A stretch of 60,561 nt of DNA from contig MKTL01000009.1 in the NCBI GenBank assembly GCA_001897605.1, positions 1-60,561 of the forward strand, given 5' to 3'. Positions 42,097-49,712 of the stretch are shown one piece after another. A program made the translations under genes and the position numbers. This DNA comes from Clostridiales bacterium 38-18. Lineage in GTDB: Bacteria > Bacillota > Clostridia > Peptostreptococcales > Acidaminobacteraceae. Position 1 is the first letter of the stretch; each line of letters starts with the position of its first letter. Below the pieces are notes generated by a model, which worked only from the letters and a program-made list of their open reading frames with translations, was not told where the DNA came from and searched no databases.

Positions 42097-43083
42097 ATGA
42101 TAAATCATTCAAAAGCGAGAGCATACACGAATATAGCTCTCATAAAATATTGGGGCAAAAGAGATGAATCGCTTATACTGCCCATGAACAGCAGTCTATC
42201 TATGACTTTAGATCGTTATTTTACTGAAACGGAAGTCTCGGTGGATCCTATACTTAGTAACGATCAGATATTAATCGATCAAAATACAATTGACGTTATT
42301 TCGCATCATAATTTAGTCAGATTTCTAAATCTAATTAGAGAGATGAGTGGTAATCCATACTTTGCTAAGGTAGAGTCGATCAATCGCGTGCCAACTGCAG
42401 CAGGCTTTGCTTCATCAGCATCAGGGTATGCAGCGCTAGCGCTTGCGGCATCATCTGCGTATGGTCTGAAGCTGACGCCAAAAGAGCTTTCAATACTTGC
42501 AAGAAGAGGATCGGGTTCTGCTTCACGTTCCATATTTGGTGGCTTTGTGCTATGGCATCGAGGGCAGCTTATAAATGGTGAGGATAGCTATAGCGAATCT
42601 CTTATTGATGAGGTATATGAGTGGCCTATTGAGGTTATATCAGCTGTGGTTTCAACGGATAAAAAGTCCATATCAAGTCGAATGGGCATGAAGCAAACGG
42701 TTGAAACCTCACCTCTTTATAAGGGGTGGCTCGAGTCTGTAGATAGTGATATTATGCGTGCGATTCATGCGATTAAAGCGAAGGATTTTACCAGCTTAGG
42801 TGAAGTGGTTGAACACAATGCACTTAAAATGCATGCGACAATGATGAGTGCGTGGCCAAGCGTCATTTATTTTACTAGCGGTACGTTAGAAATCATCAAC
42901 TTAGTTCAAAGGATGAGACAGGAAGGGATTGAAGCCTATTTTACAATAGATGCAGGTCCGAATGTTAAAATCCTATGTCAAAAATCAGATACAGGAAAAG
43001 TTAAAAATGCGCTAATCCAGCTCTCTGCTGTTCAATCAGTAGAAATTTGTAGCTTAGGAAAAGGTGCATCCTTGATAGAGTGA
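42097..43083 (+). CDS. mvaD: Diphosphomevalonate decarboxylase
   Basis: The 328-residue protein converts diphosphomevalonate to isopentenyl diphosphate with ATP. It has ARAYTNIALIKYWGKRDE (residues 7-24), MNSSLSMTLD, the ATP loop PTAAGFASSASGYAALA (99-115) and the late TIDAGPNVKILC with the catalytic Asp. The length is usual. It follows mevalonate kinase and is separated from phosphomevalonate kinase by two membrane protein genes. Confidence 0.95.
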   Translation: MINHSKARAYTNIALIKYWGKRDESLILPMNSSLSMTLDRYFTETEVSVDPILSNDQILIDQNTIDVISHHNLVRFLNLIREMSGNPYFAKVESINRVPTAAGFASSASGYAALALAASSAYGLKLTPKELSILARRGSGSASRSIFGGFVLWHRGQLINGEDSYSESLIDEVYEWPIEVISAVVSTDKKSISSRMGMKQTVETSPLYKGWLESVDSDIMRAIHAIKAKDFTSLGEVVEHNALKMHATMMSAWPSVIYFTSGTLEIINLVQRMRQEGIEAYFTIDAGPNVKILCQKSDTGKVKNALIQLSAVQSVEICSLGKGASLIE

Positions 43084-43096
43084 AAGGAAAACAAAG

Positions 43097-43507
43097 ATGA
43101 TAAACATCAAAAATAATAATAACGGCATTGATAATATTAACATTAATAGTAAAATTAACAGCAATAGTAACAGCAATAGTAACAGCAATAGTAACAGCAA
43201 TAGTAACAGCAATAGTAACAACAATAGTAACAACAACTACCCTAAATTAGAAACTCAAGGCACTAATGAGAATATAAAAGCTTATAATGAAATTTGGGAT
43301 GATTTGGTTCAATTTTCAGATCTCTTAATTGCATTATTTATAACCATTAGTTTTACTGCAATTGGCTATCATTTTGCGCCAAAGACTGGACCCTTGCCAC
43401 TATTCATATCATTAGCTGGGGCACTCGTTGGTTTTGTCGTTTCTAGCTTGGTTATTAAGCCAAAACGACAGCTTGTATTTGAATCTCAAGAAAACAAAGA
43501 GGAATAA
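43097..43507 (+). CDS. Two-helix membrane protein with Asn-Ser repeat, in the mevalonate operon
   Basis: The 136-residue protein begins with about 50 residues of low-complexity Asn/Ser sequence encoded by 12-bp repeats. Two membrane helices follow (about 74-92 and 98-121: LLIALFITISFTAIGYHFAP and PLFISLAGALVGFVVSSLVI). It ends just before the TctA-type permease gene and is probably its small partner. TctB proteins usually have four helices, so this is not a standard TctB. AAAGGAAAACAAAG precedes the ATG. Confidence 0.72.
   Translation: MINIKNNNNGIDNININSKINSNSNSNSNSNSNSNSNSNSNNNSNNNYPKLETQGTNENIKAYNEIWDDLVQFSDLLIALFITISFTAIGYHFAPKTGPLPLFISLAGALVGFVVSSLVIKPKRQLVFESQENKEE
43157..43228 (+). repeat. 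In-frame 12-bp tandem repeat (AACAGCAATAGT)
   Basis: Five perfect copies and one variant (AACAACAATAGT) encode Asn-Ser repeats in the two-helix protein. Units of 12 bases keep the frame whatever the copy number. Confidence 0.97.
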
Positions 43508-43511
43508 TGAA

Positions 43512-44864
43512 ATGTCATTAATTTTAATTATACAAATGTGTATCGCCGCACTTGCAGCAACCGCAATCTATACTATAGTGGGTGCAATTCCTGGCGCAGA
43601 TGAAACAGCGACCTTAGCACCTGTAACTCTTGTACTGATTTTAGCAGGGATTCATCCTGCTGTCGTTCTCGCTTTCTTTATAGCAGCGATTATTGCATGT
43701 AAACTGATCGATGCAGTTCCAGTATCTGTTGCAGGCATCCCAGCAGGTGTCATGTCGACACCACTTGTACCACATGCGCTCGTGTTAAAGGCGGAAGGCA
43801 AGACGGACATCAGCATCCAAAAGATTGCAGCAGGTGCCGTCGTGGGAACCATAGTATCTATTCCGATTAGTTTAATCCTTGCAAGCGCAATCGTTCCTTT
43901 TGCAGATGTGATTAAAAACAGCAGTGGTTTGATCTTTTTTGTGGGAAGCTTGTTCTTGGCTTTACTCAGTCAAAATAAGATTGTATCCTTAATCAGTATT
44001 TTTCCAATGGCATTGCTCATTCAAGGTATGCGAACGCTGTATACTGCAACAGGTGCAGTCCCAGAGGGGAAAACAGTATTTATATCCATTTTTTTAGCGA
44101 TTACTATTGGTCCTGCGATGCTGTCATTATTAGAGCTTTTAAACCCGAATTTAAGAAAAAGCAAACAGGTTAACGAAAAGCAAGTCATAACGCTATCGGC
44201 AAATCAAAAAATGAAAGGCTATCCTAATCCATTTAAGATCTTATCAAAAAAAGAAATGGGTTTAAGTGCGCTGGCTTCAGCGATAGGATCGTTCTTTTTT
44301 ATATTGAGCCCAGTTGGATTAACCGTATTTTTAGGTGAGCTGGTTGCTTCAAAAGAAAAGAATCCCATTAAAAAAGCTGGTGTGGCACTAAGTGCAATGG
44401 AGGCATTGGCACAGGGAACTTATATTTCAGGTACATTAATTCCACTATTGGCCATCGGTTTACCGCTTTCTCCAATGGCAATTGGTCCTGCTAACCCGCT
44501 GTTCAATGCGCCACCCGTATTAACCTTAGAGAACAACTTGCATCACTTACTCAGCTATCCAGAATTTGTAACAGCTACGCTGATCGGTGCAATTATTGCT
44601 ACAATTGTCACGTTCTACATCGCAGTTAGATTTTCAAGACAGATCAGTATCATCGTATTTAAATATATCCCACATGAATCACTAATTGCTTTGTTTATGG
44701 CTTTGGTGTTGTTGCTCGCCTATATGGACGGTGGCATGACCAATATCATCGGTGTTTTGGTCATCGGCTTGTTCTCAGGTGCATTACACCGAGCTGGTGT
44801 AAGCTATGGCGTAATGTTTATGACGCTATATGCAGCACCTTGGATACTAACAAAACTATTTTAA
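43512..44864 (+). CDS. TctA-type tripartite carboxylate transporter permease, within the mevalonate operon
   Basis: The 450-residue protein has 10-12 membrane helices. It shows TctA features: VGAIPGADETATLAPVTLV in the first part, AVPVSVAGIPAGVMSTPLVP, the KIAAGAVVGTIVSI segment, and in the second half a repeated arrangement with GLPLSPMAIGPANPLFNAPP. TctA permeases take up carboxylates with a periplasmic or lipoprotein binding subunit. No TctC binding protein is near. ATG 43512 has GAGGAA at a good distance; a longer frame would overlap the preceding gene. It lies between mvaD and the phosphomevalonate kinase gene (14-base gap), so its substrate may be mevalonate or a related acid. Confidence 0.82.
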   Translation: MSLILIIQMCIAALAATAIYTIVGAIPGADETATLAPVTLVLILAGIHPAVVLAFFIAAIIACKLIDAVPVSVAGIPAGVMSTPLVPHALVLKAEGKTDISIQKIAAGAVVGTIVSIPISLILASAIVPFADVIKNSSGLIFFVGSLFLALLSQNKIVSLISIFPMALLIQGMRTLYTATGAVPEGKTVFISIFLAITIGPAMLSLLELLNPNLRKSKQVNEKQVITLSANQKMKGYPNPFKILSKKEMGLSALASAIGSFFFILSPVGLTVFLGELVASKEKNPIKKAGVALSAMEALAQGTYISGTLIPLLAIGLPLSPMAIGPANPLFNAPPVLTLENNLHHLLSYPEFVTATLIGAIIATIVTFYIAVRFSRQISIIVFKYIPHESLIALFMALVLLLAYMDGGMTNIIGVLVIGLFSGALHRAGVSYGVMFMTLYAAPWILTKLF

Positions 44865-44878
44865 AATTTGGAGGATGA

Positions 44879-46042
44879 ATGCAGTTTAAAGTACCCGGAA
44901 AACTAATACTTTCAGGCGAATATGCGATTCTCTATCCCAATCAAATCGCCATCGTTGCAGCCACTAACCGGACGCTGACGGTGGCGATTTCACATTCAGA
45001 TGAAGAGAAAAGCTATGTCTACTCAAAAGATACGGATGTCAGGCTTTACTTTGATGCCTTAGGTGATGGCTTTATCGATGAAGCCATTAGAACTGCAATG
45101 GCTTATATTAGACAATTTATAAAAATGAAATATCATTCTACTGACTTGAAAGAGCGCACAGTTCCTTTAAAAATCATACTTGCAAGTGAGCTGTCTAACT
45201 CTGAGAAAGTCTCTTTAGGTTTAGGCTCTAGTGCGGCAGTGATTGTCGGCGTAATTAAAGCACTGCTCGAATGGCATGGCTTTCGATATAATAAAGCGCT
45301 TCTTTTTAAATTAGCGTATCTTGCGCATTATCGTGTTCAAGGAAGTGGTTCAGGTGTTGATATTGCCGCAGCAGTATATGGTGGTTTGATCCTATATAAA
45401 AGTATGGATATTAAGTGTATGCTGCAAGAGGCAAACCATGAATATCTTTACGATGAAAAAATTTATAGGATTGTCAGTTCAAAGTGGTCAGGAGGGGACG
45501 TGACACCGCTTAAGCTTCCAGATGTCATCAATTGCGTGGTTTTTTGGACCGGTGAAAAAGCGTCTACAAAAGATTATATCAAGCGCTTTTATCAGGTGGC
45601 AGAAAAGGATAAAAAGGTAATAAACACCTTCTTAATGAGGACACATGAAAATGTAAAAGCCTTAGAAATGGCGTGCTATAACAACGATGCGTCAGCTTTT
45701 TTTGAAGCCATCAAAAATCAACGACAGACCTTATTAGATTTAGAGCATCAACTTGGGTTAAAGTTAGAATCAGAGAAACACACAGTTTTCTCAGAAGCTT
45801 TAGCTCAAATAGGAGCAGCCAAGTTTTCTGGTGCTGGCGGTGGCGACTGTGCGATTGGATTTTATAGGTCAACCGATCAAGTGGCTATCAATCAGATACT
45901 AGAGAGAATGTTTGAACCAAAAGTGCCGAATGAATCAAAAGTGCCAATTGAATCGAAAGTGTCTATTGAATCGAAATCAATTTTAGAAACAAATGCGTCT
46001 GCTGAGGAACAGCTGTTTTGGGATTTGATTCAAAAGTCTTGA
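44879..46042 (+). CDS. mvaK2: Phosphomevalonate kinase
   Basis: The 387-residue GHMP kinase converts phosphomevalonate to diphosphomevalonate. Motifs: FKVPGKLILSGEYAIL (residues 3-18), the ATP loop VSLGLGSSAAVIVGV (about 115), GSGSGVDIAAAVYGG and KFSGAGGGDCAIGF near the end. A C-terminal segment contains an 18-bp repeat (see 45920) not seen in standard enzymes. It completes the three-step lower mevalonate pathway of the operon. GGAGG precedes the ATG. Confidence 0.94.
   Translation: MQFKVPGKLILSGEYAILYPNQIAIVAATNRTLTVAISHSDEEKSYVYSKDTDVRLYFDALGDGFIDEAIRTAMAYIRQFIKMKYHSTDLKERTVPLKIILASELSNSEKVSLGLGSSAAVIVGVIKALLEWHGFRYNKALLFKLAYLAHYRVQGSGSGVDIAAAVYGGLILYKSMDIKCMLQEANHEYLYDEKIYRIVSSKWSGGDVTPLKLPDVINCVVFWTGEKASTKDYIKRFYQVAEKDKKVINTFLMRTHENVKALEMACYNNDASAFFEAIKNQRQTLLDLEHQLGLKLESEKHTVFSEALAQIGAAKFSGAGGGDCAIGFYRSTDQVAINQILERMFEPKVPNESKVPIESKVSIESKSILETNASAEEQLFWDLIQKS
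45920..45973 (+). repeat. In-frame 18-bp tandem repeat in the phosphomevalonate kinase gene
   Basis: Three imperfect copies, AAAGTGCCGAATGAATCA, AAAGTGCCAATTGAATCG and AAAGTGTCTATTGAATCG, encode KVPNES, KVPIES and KVSIES near the C-terminus, between the last conserved strand and a final helix. Confidence 0.9.
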
Positions 46043-46148
46043 CAGTGTTCTCATTATATTTAAGATTAAGATAACGAAGTTCATTATTAAGTATCAAACA
46101 GAGCAAAAATAGTCGAGTCTTTGAAACGGTCGTTTTGTTACACTGTTA

Positions 46149-47045
46149 GTGAAAGGAGTGAGAGCTATCGGCGCACAGAGAGAAGCTGTACAGCGAATGC
46201 AAGATTTCATCCTAAAGCATCATGATGAAGAGATCGGTCCTGAGGAGCTGGCAAGGGCATCTTACTTTTCACCTTGGCATGCCAATCGTTTGTTTAAAAA
46301 GTTTACTGGATTTACACCTGCAGAGTATGTCCGGAGACTGCGATTATCAAGATCAGCACTACTTTTACGAGATTCTGAAAAGAAAATCACCGAGGTGGCT
46401 TTTGAGATGGGATTTGGTAGTGTGGATGGTTATCAAAGGGCTTTTTTCAAAGAGTTTGGTTTAAACCCAAGCGATTATGTGGATCATCCCGTGCCCCTTT
46501 ATCTGTTTATTCCTTACCGTGTGGAAAACGATCGAGAAGAAGAGGAGTTTAACATGAAAGAAACAGAAACTATTTTTGTTAAAGTAATTAAAAAGCCTAG
46601 ACGTAAAGCTTGGATCAAGAGAGGTGTTAAGGCGACTGAGTATTTTGGCTACTGTGAAGAGGTAGGATGTGACATATGGGGACTTTTGACAAGTATAAAA
46701 ACACCTTTTGAGGAGCCAGTTTGCCTTTGGCTGCCTGAGGCATATATTAAGTCTAACACTTCGAAGTACGTGCAAGGGGTTGAGGTTCCAATAGATCACA
46801 CTGGAATTATGCCAAGTGATCTAGATGAAATTGAATTGCCTGAGGCAGAATACCTCTTATTTCAAGGCGAACCATTTGAGGAAGAGGATTATGGCAAAGC
46901 AATAGAATCGGTCTGGAAAGCCATCCAAAAATACAATCCTAAAAACATAGGTTATGAATGGGACGAATCCAATCCACGGATTCAACTCGAGCCTTTGGGT
47001 GAGCGTGGTTATATGGAGCTTATGCCAATAAAGCCGGTCAAATAG
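46149..47045 (+). CDS. AraC-family regulator with GyrI-like domain; start codon unclear
   Basis: Residues of about 10-110 are the AraC DNA-binding domain (RASYFSPWHANRLFKKFTGF and FEMGFGSVDGYQRAFFKEFG). The C-terminal part is a GyrI-like effector domain (LPEAEYLLFQGEPFEEEDYG). The frame opens with GTG 46149, which has no ribosome site. AAAGGAGTGA (46152-46161) is ideally placed for codon 46167, but this is ATC. The first ATG is 46197, with a weak site, and would still keep both helix-turn-helix motifs. It lies behind the mevalonate operon and has its own terminator. Confidence 0.85.
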   Translation: MKGVRAIGAQREAVQRMQDFILKHHDEEIGPEELARASYFSPWHANRLFKKFTGFTPAEYVRRLRLSRSALLLRDSEKKITEVAFEMGFGSVDGYQRAFFKEFGLNPSDYVDHPVPLYLFIPYRVENDREEEEFNMKETETIFVKVIKKPRRKAWIKRGVKATEYFGYCEEVGCDIWGLLTSIKTPFEEPVCLWLPEAYIKSNTSKYVQGVEVPIDHTGIMPSDLDEIELPEAEYLLFQGEPFEEEDYGKAIESVWKAIQKYNPKNIGYEWDESNPRIQLEPLGERGYMELMPIKPVK

Positions 47046-47057
47046 TGGGCGGATTAC

Positions 47058-47099
47058 AAAGCGTTATGATAAAGAAAATTTATCAAACGCTTTTTTTTT
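47058..47099 (+). terminator. Terminator after the AraC/GyrI gene
   Basis: AAAGCGT (47058-47064) pairs with ACGCTTT (47087-47093) around an inner GATAAA/TTTATC helix, followed by nine T. Confidence 0.9.
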
Positions 47100-47108
47100 A
47101 GTTTTTTG

Positions 47109-47210
47109 TTGACATTTATATCGGCAAGCGATATAGTTATATTACGGAAGCCGATATAACGTTTGACGTAATATCGACAAGCGTAATATCGGTATCCGTA
47201 TTATGGTCAG
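47109..47210 (+). promoter_or_regulatory. PadR promoter with operator cluster
   Basis: TTGACA (47109-47114), 17 bases and TATAGT (47132-47137) form the promoter. The spacer contains ATATCG-GCAAG-CGATAT (47118-47134). Further related half-sites (CGATATAACG, CGTAATATCG twice, CCGTATTAT) follow down to about 47203. This array is the likely target of the PadR protein encoded next. Confidence 0.75.
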
Positions 47211-47265
47211 ACCTGATAAGAAGAACAATAAACATAAATCATTTAAGAATGAGGAGGGAACACAA

Positions 47266-47589
47266 ATGCCTGAAAGTTCAGAGAGAAATGCATTAACCGA
47301 AGCCGTTTACTACATACTGCTTTCATTGTTTCAACCACTGCATGGCTACGGCATCATGCAACACGTTAAAGAGTTAAGCCACGACCGCGTCGCACTTGGT
47401 CCGGGAACCTTATATGGCGCGATTAACACCTTACTAGAAAAAGGATGGATCGAAGCACTAGAGGGTGAGAAGAACGCACGCAAAAAGGAGTACCGAATTA
47501 CTGCTAAAGGGATGAACGTCGTTGAAGAAGAAATCTTGCGACTTGAAGAATTGATTTTAAATGGCAAACAGAAGCTGGGGGTGATGTAG
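47266..47589 (+). CDS. PadR-family transcriptional regulator
   Basis: The 107-residue protein is a PadR winged helix: TEAVYYILLSLFQPLHGYGI, LGPGTLYGAINTLLEKGWIE and KKEYRITAKGMNVVEEEIL. ATG 47266 follows GAGGAGGGAACACAA; earlier codons lie in the operator region. It ends one base before a DUF2812 gene, the usual partner of this PadR subgroup. Confidence 0.93.
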   Translation: MPESSERNALTEAVYYILLSLFQPLHGYGIMQHVKELSHDRVALGPGTLYGAINTLLEKGWIEALEGEKNARKKEYRITAKGMNVVEEEILRLEELILNGKQKLGVM

Positions 47590-47590
47590 G

Positions 47591-48154
47591 ATGAAGCAAA
47601 TTATATGGAAGGGCTACTGGGATTTTGAAAAAGAGGAGAAGTGGTTAAACGAGCTTGCTTCAAAAGGGTTAGCGTTGTCAGATTACTCATGGTGTAGATA
47701 TGCATTTGAGGAGACTGATCCTGGGAAATATGAATACAGAATTGAACTTTTGGGAGAATTGCCTAAGCACCCTGAAAGTCAATCCTACATTCGATTTTTA
47801 GAAGATAACGGTGTGGAATGTGTTGCCACATATATGCGTTGGGCCTATCTGCGAATGGAAAAAACATCAGGTGGATTCGAGCTTTATACAGATAAAGCGT
47901 CACAGCTAAAACACTACACTAAGGTGTTTAAGTTTTGGAAAACCCTATTTACGATGGAGGTTATTGTGATGCTGTTCAATCTTGTTGCAGGACTTCTCAT
48001 ATGGCGTTTAGCTGAAGGCAATCATTCACTAATTAACGTCAATACCATCTGCGCGTTCATATTGACTCCTATTGTAATCATTTACTATAAGCTAGGTGTA
48101 CCGATTAGAAGAAGACTTCGAGCTTTAAAACAGGATGTCATTATTCATGAATAA
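47591..48154 (+). CDS. DUF2812 membrane protein, PadR partner
   Basis: The 187-residue protein has a soluble N-terminal DUF2812 domain (FEKEEKWLNELASKGLALSD, YRIELLGELPK) and two membrane helices at about 120-142 and 150-170, then a basic tail (RRRLRALKQD). It is translationally close to the PadR gene. The family regularly accompanies PadR repressors, and a role in relaying a membrane signal is inference. Confidence 0.87.
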   Translation: MKQIIWKGYWDFEKEEKWLNELASKGLALSDYSWCRYAFEETDPGKYEYRIELLGELPKHPESQSYIRFLEDNGVECVATYMRWAYLRMEKTSGGFELYTDKASQLKHYTKVFKFWKTLFTMEVIVMLFNLVAGLLIWRLAEGNHSLINVNTICAFILTPIVIIYYKLGVPIRRRLRALKQDVIIHE

Positions 48155-48205
48155 AAAAGTGCCACAGTAATTCGTTTAATGCTATAACGAGTTGCTGTGG
48201 CACTT
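48153..48205 (-). terminator. Terminator for the cysteine-cluster gene (minus strand)
   Basis: AAGTGCCACAG (48157-48167) pairs with CTGTGGCACTT (48195-48205), with a further inner helix. On the minus strand it is followed by TTTTTT. It also overlaps the end of the convergent DUF2812 gene. Confidence 0.82.
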
Positions 48206-48275
48206 AAGTTTATACTTAGTAAGTTCAGACGAAGGGTAAAAGCCTCAAATTTCCTTACGAATTATGTTCAAAGTA

Positions 48276-48935
48276 CTAGAGGATTCCCAGATCACTTTTA
48301 ACTTTAGGAAGACGACTATAAAATTCAGCATAAAAATCCTCAGTATCAAAGGCATAGAAGCCTTCTAAAAAAAGGTCGTACATTGCCCTTTGATCCTCAG
48401 AATCACGAACGAATTTCATACGAAATGCAAGTGCTTTTATTACCTTATACCAGTCCAAAAGAAACCTTTTATTTTCAGCGTAGTTTTCGATACCGATCCA
48501 CTTCTTTACTTTAATTTTTTCAAGCTTTGGTTTGACACAAGCGTCTTGAAGTAAGAAATATTTAAAATCATCGTCTTCATAAACCCGTCCAAGTGGGAAT
48601 AATCGACAGATGTTTGGACGGTAGGCATGGATCGAGCAGCGCTGATTTTCGTTTAGAAATGCACACCTTTCGGCAACACCTTCCATGGATAGAAAAGGCT
48701 GTACCATACCATCAGAAAGTTTTAATGTTAGATGCTTTTCCAATAACGCTTCCCATGAAAGGGCGGTTGCACGCTTAATTTCAAATACATCAAATGGCGT
48801 CAAGGTGATGTAGTCGCCAACACCTTGGCAACAGGCGCTACAGCCCTCACAGCCTTGTGTATCCGCTTTCACTTGATCGTTAATCTCATAGGTTTGACCA
48901 TCTGATACCGCATTTAAATAGACATTTGTTTGCAT
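48276..48935 (-). CDS. YkgJ-family cysteine-cluster protein
   Basis: The 219-residue protein has the CxxCxxCC-type cluster (GCEGCSACCQGVG, about residues 28-40), then CAFLNENQRCSIHAYRPNICRLFP, which together can bind zinc or an iron-sulfur cluster. The rest is helical. The function of the family is unknown. Start 48935 follows AAGGAGCAAAT. It is monocistronic. Confidence 0.88.
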   Translation of the reverse strand: MQTNVYLNAVSDGQTYEINDQVKADTQGCEGCSACCQGVGDYITLTPFDVFEIKRATALSWEALLEKHLTLKLSDGMVQPFLSMEGVAERCAFLNENQRCSIHAYRPNICRLFPLGRVYEDDDFKYFLLQDACVKPKLEKIKVKKWIGIENYAENKRFLLDWYKVIKALAFRMKFVRDSEDQRAMYDLFLEGFYAFDTEDFYAEFYSRLPKVKSDLGIL

Positions 48936-49130
48936 ATTTGCTCCTTGTATAATGAACCTTAGTTTGACCAAGGGATCTAGTTTGTTTTTACTCTTTTATC
49001 TTACCTGAAGGTCAAACATTTTAACAGTAGAAATCTTAGCAATATTTTTAATTGAATTGACTTATATAATGACGGTTAAATTGATTGATAAAAATTAACA
49101 GAAATTTATCATTTCAAAACCGCTGGGATA

Positions 49131-49159
49131 TCGACTTTTCAACGAATCCATTGTATAAT
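49131..49159 (+). promoter_or_regulatory. Promoter of the DUF1292 gene
   Basis: TCGACT (49131-49136), 17 bases, TATAAT (49154-49159), 28 bases before the start codon. Confidence 0.65.
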
Positions 49160-49187
49160 CAGATATAAAATCCAGTGAGGTGACAAA

Positions 49188-49547
49188 ATGTCTGAATTAA
49201 AACACGATCACGATGATCAAGCATGTGGCTGCGGTCATGACCACGACCATGATCACGATCACGAGCATAATCATGTGCATACAGTAACTTTAGAACTTGA
49301 AAACGGCGAAGAATTAGTTTGCCCTATTCTTGAAATCTTTGAAGTAGATGGCAAAGAGTACATTGCATTATTACATCCACAGGATGAAATTGCTTTACTT
49401 TATGGCTTTTTAGATTATGAAGATGGTTCTATCGAATTAACTGAAATTACAAGCGACGACGAATATGAAGTCGTATCTGAAGCTTTTAATTCTTTATTTG
49501 ATGAAGAAGATGAAGAAGATGAAGAAGGCGAAGAAGAAGAAGCGTAA
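49188..49547 (+). CDS. DUF1292 protein with His-rich N-terminus
   Basis: The 119-residue protein has a DUF1292 core (LELENGEELVCPILEIFEVD, EYIALLHPQDEIALLYGF). It is preceded by a 30-residue segment with a Cys-Gly-Cys-Gly and alternating His-Asp, and followed by an acidic tail of Glu/Asp. The His-Asp stretch would bind Zn or Ni. DUF1292 proteins are small, widespread in Clostridia and of unknown role. TGAGGTGACAAA precedes the ATG. It stands alone with its own terminator. Confidence 0.88.
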   Translation: MSELKHDHDDQACGCGHDHDHDHDHEHNHVHTVTLELENGEELVCPILEIFEVDGKEYIALLHPQDEIALLYGFLDYEDGSIELTEITSDDEYEVVSEAFNSLFDEEDEEDEEGEEEEA

Positions 49548-49608
49548 GGAAAAAGAAGTAGCTTCAATGTCTGAGAAATAATTGGCATGGATGGCTCAAA
49601 ACTAACGC

Positions 49609-49650
49609 AAATCCCACAGATCTACACATTGTAGACTGTGGGATTTTTTA
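49609..49650 (+). terminator. Terminator after the DUF1292 gene
   Basis: AAATCCCACAG (49609-49619) pairs with CTGTGGGATTT (49636-49646), inner TCTACA/TGTAGA helix, T-run to 49649. Confidence 0.92.
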
Positions 49651-49657
49651 TAAGCAT

Positions 49658-49687
49658 TTGACTCAAAATAGGTGTAGAAGGTATACT
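49658..49687 (+). promoter_or_regulatory. Promoter of the MscS-type gene
   Basis: TTGACT (49658-49663), 18 bases, TATACT (49682-49687). Transcription would begin near 49695, which places earlier in-frame TTG/ATG codons (49692, 49698) at or before the mRNA start. Confidence 0.6.
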
Positions 49688-49712
49688 ATAATTGATTATG
49701 AAGCTTTATATT

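Noticed and set aside
43054-43236. Minus-strand open frame of poly-leucine
   Set aside because: It is the complement of the Asn-Ser coding repeat; poly-Leu results from the repeat, not from a membrane protein.
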